From: Epiperipatus broadwayi
Taxonomy: Eukaryota; Onychophora; Udeonychophora; Euonychophora; Peripatidae
DNA: 64,000 nt
Reading direction: 5' to 3'
Assembly: GCA_028023455.1 (NCBI GenBank)
Contig: JAQFVV010012420.1
Coordinates: 4,220,001-4,284,000 of the forward strand
The translations under genes were made by a program, and so were the position numbers. Below, in pieces: positions 58,975 to 64,000 of this stretch; position 1 is the first letter of the stretch; each line of letters opens with the position of its first letter. The notes below the pieces were generated by a model. It had not been told where the DNA came from and ran no database searches. It was given only the letters and a program-made list of their open reading frames with translations.

Positions 58975-60460
58975 TATCGGGGGGGGGGGTATACAATTAA
59001 CTCATGTGAATCTTCCACACCCATATGTAATAAAAACGTTAGTAAATCCACAAATGAAGATATAAATTCCTAACAATAATACAAATATCAAATACATTGT
59101 AAGACACTTATAACAAATACAACTCTATCCTTATTTCTGCTGAAAATGGAAGTTCATTCATATGTTCCTGGAGACAAACATTCAAAGCAAAACACTTCAT
59201 AGATATGATGATGTACAATATTTAATGTAAATATTTATGAGTTTGATCAAGAAAAGATAAATAAATTTAAAAATCTTTGTAGTTAAGCAATAAAAATAAA
59301 TACAACTGAAAAAGGTTATACAAACAACAAATGTATTATTTACTTTAAAAAATGTTCTTGTGGCAATATTTCATTTCCCTCCTCAGGGTAACATATCTGA
59401 TACTGAAAATATCCACAATCCATTATATATATATTGTTCCTACCCAGATTAAGGCTGTATATTACAGTATGTATATAAAAGAAGTTTATTGATTGTATTT
59501 AATTTCATTTGACTTGATGTGGTGATAATAAAGGGGTTGAAGTATAAATGTTAACAACCTAATTTTTTAAAATAAGATCATTACTTATTATTAATATTAT
59601 CATCAAATTATAAACTGATTATTGTCAATTTTAGAAAAATATAAATAAGTGAATAATGAATAAATACTAGAAAATAATTAAGTGAATTATAAAATAAATC
59701 ACCTGAATAAATTCATTATTGTTAATTATTATGTGTCCATTTTGTTATTACATCCACCATTACAATTTGATTATCACAGAATTAAATATTTCCTATTTCA
59801 TATATGTTTGTTTATTTATGTTGTTTATGGAAATATAATAAAGTTATATGTTAATATATATATACTATTAAAATGTATAGAAAATGTCATGTGAATTCTT
59901 TGTTTTGGGTTGAAAATGAAAATTAATATTGAAATTGTAAAATGAATTTTTATTTTATTTTTACTGTATCCAATATTTTTTTTATCTTCATTTTTATTTA
60001 CTAAATGGAGTCAAATTTTATTAGGCTGCATTGAGTTACCATTGAGTCTAATTAAACACTTGCCTTAGTAACATTAATGTCAGCAAAGAGAGATTATAAA
60101 TAGAACTGAAATCCTTTAACTTGAGTTCTTATAACTTTTGTCATTATCCAGAATGGGCACTTTTATATTTGTCTTTAAAATTTATCAGTTTTATTTTAAA
60201 AGTGATTGATTTATAAAATAATGGAAGAATAAAGAATTAAACTGTCTGCCCATTCAATTGAGAGCAAAACGTTGATAAAATTCCAAGGTAAACAACAGAA
60301 TGTATTATAAAAAAAGAACAAAAACATCAAAATTTGTTGTATTACAAGTAACCTATAAAATATTCTGTTATTAAAAATTTGGGATTTTATATATATATTT
60401 GTGATGAATACAAACGCCATGTTGCATATATGGATATCATATTTTTGATCAAGGAATTTT
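58975..60460. other. no gene recognised
   Basis: AT-rich DNA with a poly-G run at about 58980-58989. Nothing identifiable up to the hairpin insertion at 60.46 kb. Confidence 0.5.
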
Positions 60461-60462
60461 AC

Positions 60463-60637
60463 AAGATCAATTAATAAATATAGTTTTACTTCTCACTATT
60501 ATGTAAACAAAAAACACTTATTTATAATTGCTTAATGAAGAAGAAGATATAAATTAATATTAAAGTTTATAGGCTTAACTTTAATATTAATTTATATCTT
60601 CTTCTTCATTAAACAATTATAAATAAGATCAATTAAT
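60463..60637 (+). mobile_element. young hairpin-tailed insertion with 13-bp target duplication
   Basis: A perfect 13-bp direct repeat AAGATCAATTAAT (60463-60475, 60625-60637) bounds 149 bp. About 41 nt of leader is followed by a hairpin with arms of 51 nt (60517-60567 and 60577-60627). They differ at a single position and enclose a 9-nt loop TATAGGCTT. The second arm overlaps the first three bases of the second direct repeat. The arm identity makes this the youngest member of the class in the window. Confidence 0.82.
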
Positions 60638-60639
60638 TT

Positions 60640-61315
60640 AACTTCTATGTGATATTAAATAACTGAAATTTCACCTTATTGACTTGGAAAAAATGCTACC
60701 ATTTACTATTCACTTGGATTGTAACTGAATTTTATTTTTAAAAAAATGTCTCGTCATATATCATTGCAAATAAAAGTGAAATACCAGTGATTTATAGTGT
60801 TGACTCATATAACCAACTACTCTTTTTAAAATAATTTGGTCATGTATTTGAATAAAAGGGAAAGGTATTGGAATAAAAGATCCTCCATTATTATTACCAT
60901 TCATGCTTGTCCCTTCTTTACTTCAAGAAGAATCATTTCTCTGCATTTAAATCAGAAACAAGGAAACTAGGACTATGATGGAACAGTGGGTAAAGAGTAA
61001 AATGAGACTTTTCATCTATGGAGTATGATATCTGTGTGCATATTTTTCATGAAAAATGTACGTTTGTTCATATTTTCTATCTTAAAATATGATCAAATAA
61101 TATGTAGATTTTATTATATGATAAGCAATTTATACAATAAAAGGTTGGAGAGATTTTTTTTTAAGTTTAAACTCTTATCCGATGATATAAATTAATTCCT
61201 AACTCAATATTTTCAAATATTCACTTTCTTTTAATTTAAATTTTAACTTGGGGGTATTTGAATAGAAGAGTTTAAATACAATCAATTTTATGTTAGTTTG
61301 ATTGATAGATAAATA
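60640..61315. other. no gene recognised
   Basis: AT-rich spacer; nothing identifiable. Confidence 0.5.
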
Positions 61316-61320
61316 AAATT

Positions 61321-63028
61321 GGTAATCATCTGAAATCCAAGCATGGCCACTTGGGGCATTGATGCTACACAAAAATCAATCAAATATAATGTTACCAGGC
61401 CACCACAATGTTTTTTTTTATACGTCTTTTTTTTATTAAATAAATTTTTTATTTTATTTACAACATGATTTCTTTTTTATTAAACAAATTTTTATATTCA
61501 TTTTCATTGTTTTTTTTTTAACCTGATATTTTTCTTTATCCAACAAATTTTGGTAATTAAATTTTTGGAATTTTAATCAAAACTTTGGACTATTTCACAA
61601 CGGATAAACTTGTTTTAACCACGCCACTGAAAAAATATAATGGGATAATTATTTGGGACTTGTTTTGACTTTGTTCTACCTTTTTTTTTTTTTTGCTTGA
61701 CTAAATTGTTTTTCTTATTATTAAATCAAAACTAACTTTTCTGTTGTTGAGGGTTCAAAAATTGTTTTGAAATCTCCACCCCCACCATCGGATCAATATT
61801 TGTAACATAAAGTCAATAATTTTACTTTTTTTTAAACAACTTGTTTTCACTTTTTACTTTTATTTATATTTCGTTTGAATTAGCCTTTTTTTTGCTTCTA
61901 CAATAAACAGCTTTGGGGGGGGGGAGGTGCTTTCGTATTGTTATTCTTAACAAAAAGTCAACAAAAATAGTCATTTATTTGAACCCCACTTGTTTTAACC
62001 CTAATGAAAAAATAGAATGCAATTATTTGGGTATTATTTCGAATTTATTCAACCTTTTTTTTTTTTTTTGGCTTAACCAAATTGTTTTTCTTTTTATTAA
62101 ATAAAAAATAACTTTTGTGTTTTTTGGGGGATAAAAAATTGTTTTAAAACACCCACCCCCACACTCGGAAAAAGAATTTACTTTTTTTTTTTTCAACAAC
62201 CTTTTCTCACTTTTTTCTTTGATTTATATTTTGTTTGAATTACCTTTTTTTTTTCCATTCTACAGTAAATTGCTTTGGGGGGGGGGGGGCATACTTTGTT
62301 ATTATTAACAAAAAGTCAACAAAAATAGTCATTTATTTTAATCCTGCTGCAAAAAATAGAATCCAAATGCTTGTCAATTTCTAATGAAATGAACAAAAAA
62401 AAAAAGGACATAAACTTTGGACTTTTTTAAAAGTATTTATTATTTTAGTGCTGTAATAAAAAGTGGACATTATGTGGCTGAAAAAAAGGACACAATCTCA
62501 CACACTTTCTGTACTTGGTAATTCTCAAGAAATGTTTAAAAACTGCACGTTCTTCTCAGACCTTTTAGTGGTCTCATATATTTTCCATGTTGAAACATGA
62601 CTCAGCGCATGAGCTTTGTCGAAATATGTTCGAACATACACTTTGCCAATTTTTTACATATTAACATTTTTTTAGGGAAGGGTGGGGACCATATGACAAT
62701 TATTAGTAATTAACAACATTATTTAGATAGAAATGATATTACTCTATTACGGAGATTTGAAAAGTTGTACTGACTTGAAATTCAAACATCCTCAAGAGAT
62801 ACGGTAAACAGCTATGAATAGAACAAATACACTTCAATAGTTTTGAAGCACAAAACAGGCCATAATATTTTTGGGCAATGTCATGTAAAGCAGCCTGCCA
62901 TAATGGTTAATACAATATTAAATGTTGTATTAGCCCATAAGGCCAGCCATAGTAAATGGCATTTTTATGTGTTTTGTACACATAAACAATGCCTCAAGTG
63001 GCCACGCCCAGATTTTAGATGATTACCA
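61321..63028. mobile_element. 1.7-kb element bounded by 41-bp inverted repeats
   Basis: The left end GGTAATCATCTGAAATC...GGCCACTTGGGGCATTG (61321-61361) is the reverse complement of 62988-63028 at about 35 of 41 positions. No clear target duplication is visible, though AAATAAAATT lies just left and its complement AATTTTATTT a few bases to the right. The interior has no transposase. It holds two tandem T-, A- and G-run-rich units, then a more complex stretch (62470-62700) and a small dyad around 62906-62934. Probably a non-autonomous DNA element; superfamily not assigned. Confidence 0.6.
61676..62345. repeat. tandem ~375-bp units rich in homopolymers
   Basis: Unit 1 starts about 61678 and unit 2 about 62053. 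Each has, in order, a T-run, GCTTRACYAAATTGTTTTTC, a CCACCCCCAC block, TTGTTT/TTTTC runs, a GCTTTGGGGGGGG run (61911 and 62273), and AACAAAAAGTCAACAAAAAT then AGTCATTTATTT. The units are partly diverged, with variable poly-G and poly-T lengths. The ORF at 61913-62104 starts in the G-run and is not credible. Confidence 0.85.
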
Positions 63029-63029
63029 T

Positions 63030-64000
63030 GAAGTCAATTTTATTTAGTCACATTTTTTGATATATATTTTATTGAAAGATTAGAGAAGATATCTTGAAAT
63101 TTCTCCAAAAGCTTAACAGTTTAAATTGTCCATTGTCCTACAACATATCTGATGATCCATATATATATATATATTGAACTGGGTCCATTTAAAAGAAACT
63201 GTTTATTGGGTTTTAATCCCTTTTAACATAATTTATAATTGTAAATTTTGTTTTTAACATTACATGAATGGACCAGCCCTTCAAGCAGATGGGAGACCGA
63301 GCTATCAATGGTATCAATGATACCTACAGTCAGACTGAGCTATGCAAAGCATAACACAATCACATTTCTAGACTGTGGCCCACCTCAACTGCTAGATTCA
63401 AACTTTACCATCCAAAGCATTTTATTTGTTTAGAGGAAAACCTCAGGTGCCAGCTAATTACACAAAGTAATTAACATGCCTGGACAGTAGGCCCATATCC
63501 AGCATTTGAAATATACCATGACTAGCTCAAACTCTGTCTCAGGGTCTACCATATTGACTTAACACATAAATTAACTTATACAATATTTGACTGGTGATGC
63601 AGTGACAAAAGATAAAGAGAATATAGACAAAATAACAATTAAGGCAAACATTAATATTTAATTAAACACACGCATATTTAATATAATAAAATAATATTGA
63701 AATTTACATATAAAATCATATAAGTAATTACTCAAGCTAAATTATGATAGTCCTTTGTTAATTAAAGTTCATTCATTTAAATATAAAGTGTCTATAGACA
63801 GTGATAAAGTATCTTTACCTAGGTTTTCATTTGTGTGTATTTTATAACCGGTTGGCTTTCCGGTTCTCCGTCGACGGCTTCATGGCTTGTTTCCATTCTG
63901 TGACTCAACAATGAGAGAGAGAGAGAGAATAGTGGCAGAATTTATTTTATGATTATGGAATCAGTTTCCAGCATTTGAGTTCAAGGTGGAATAGTTGAAT
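63030..64000. other. no gene recognised
   Basis: Somewhat higher G+C than average between 63240 and 63540 and near 63840-63900 (GGTTGGCTTTCCGGTTCTCC), with a (GA)n tract at about 63912-63929. The frame at 63248-63433 has no family motif. It may include an unrecognised repeat running off the window. Confidence 0.45.

Overview
The window is very AT-rich, intron-poor eukaryotic DNA with no recognisable host gene, rRNA, CRISPR array or bacterial-type operon. Its contents (RTE, Jockey/CR1-like and other LINEs, Penelope-like elements with GIY-YIG, Gypsy, hAT, pogo/Tigger-like transposons, tRNA-derived SINEs, trinucleotide microsatellites) point to an invertebrate animal with a repeat-dense genome. 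The lineage cannot be fixed from sequence alone. Nearly every coding trace is a decayed mobile-element reading frame with stops and frameshifts.

Layout. 1-2.8 kb: diverged ~300-bp repeats. 2.8-5.4 kb: a long inverted repeat, the 3' end of a Penelope-like element (GIY-YIG plus hammerhead-like motif) and a LINE, both on the minus strand. 7.7-12.5 kb: two plus-strand LINE remnants. 12.5-14.6 kb: a palindromic insertion, a microsatellite and a short Tigger-like element. 14.9-18 kb: two inverted copies of an unknown ORF-bearing repeat. 19.5-21.6 kb: copy 1 of a 2-kb repeat (R). 22.3-23 kb: a multimeric hairpin insertion. 24.4-27.2 kb: minus-strand LINE and Penelope remnants. 27.2-39.3 kb: copy A of a segmental duplication, swollen by at least six insertions. 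39.4-42.3 kb: a Gypsy reverse transcriptase split by the second copy of R. 45-48.5 kb: copy B of the duplication, holding an RTE fragment that itself carries a hAT element. 49.6-54.4 kb: a nearly complete but dead RTE with a hAT inside it. 54.4-56.6 kb: another LINE. 60.5 kb: a very young hairpin insertion. 61.3-63.0 kb: a terminal-inverted-repeat element with tandem T/G-rich units.

The most interesting signal is structural. At least seven insertions at unrelated sites share one design: a 12-14 bp direct repeat, an upstream segment of about 40-60 nt (longer in one case), then a hairpin whose second arm runs into the second direct repeat. For two of them the other copy of the segmental duplication preserves the empty site, which shows that they are insertions. 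The long direct repeats suggest target-primed (LINE/Penelope-like) integration rather than cut-and-paste transposition. One family carries a hammerhead-ribozyme-like core, and a second is a head-to-tail plus inverted multimer.
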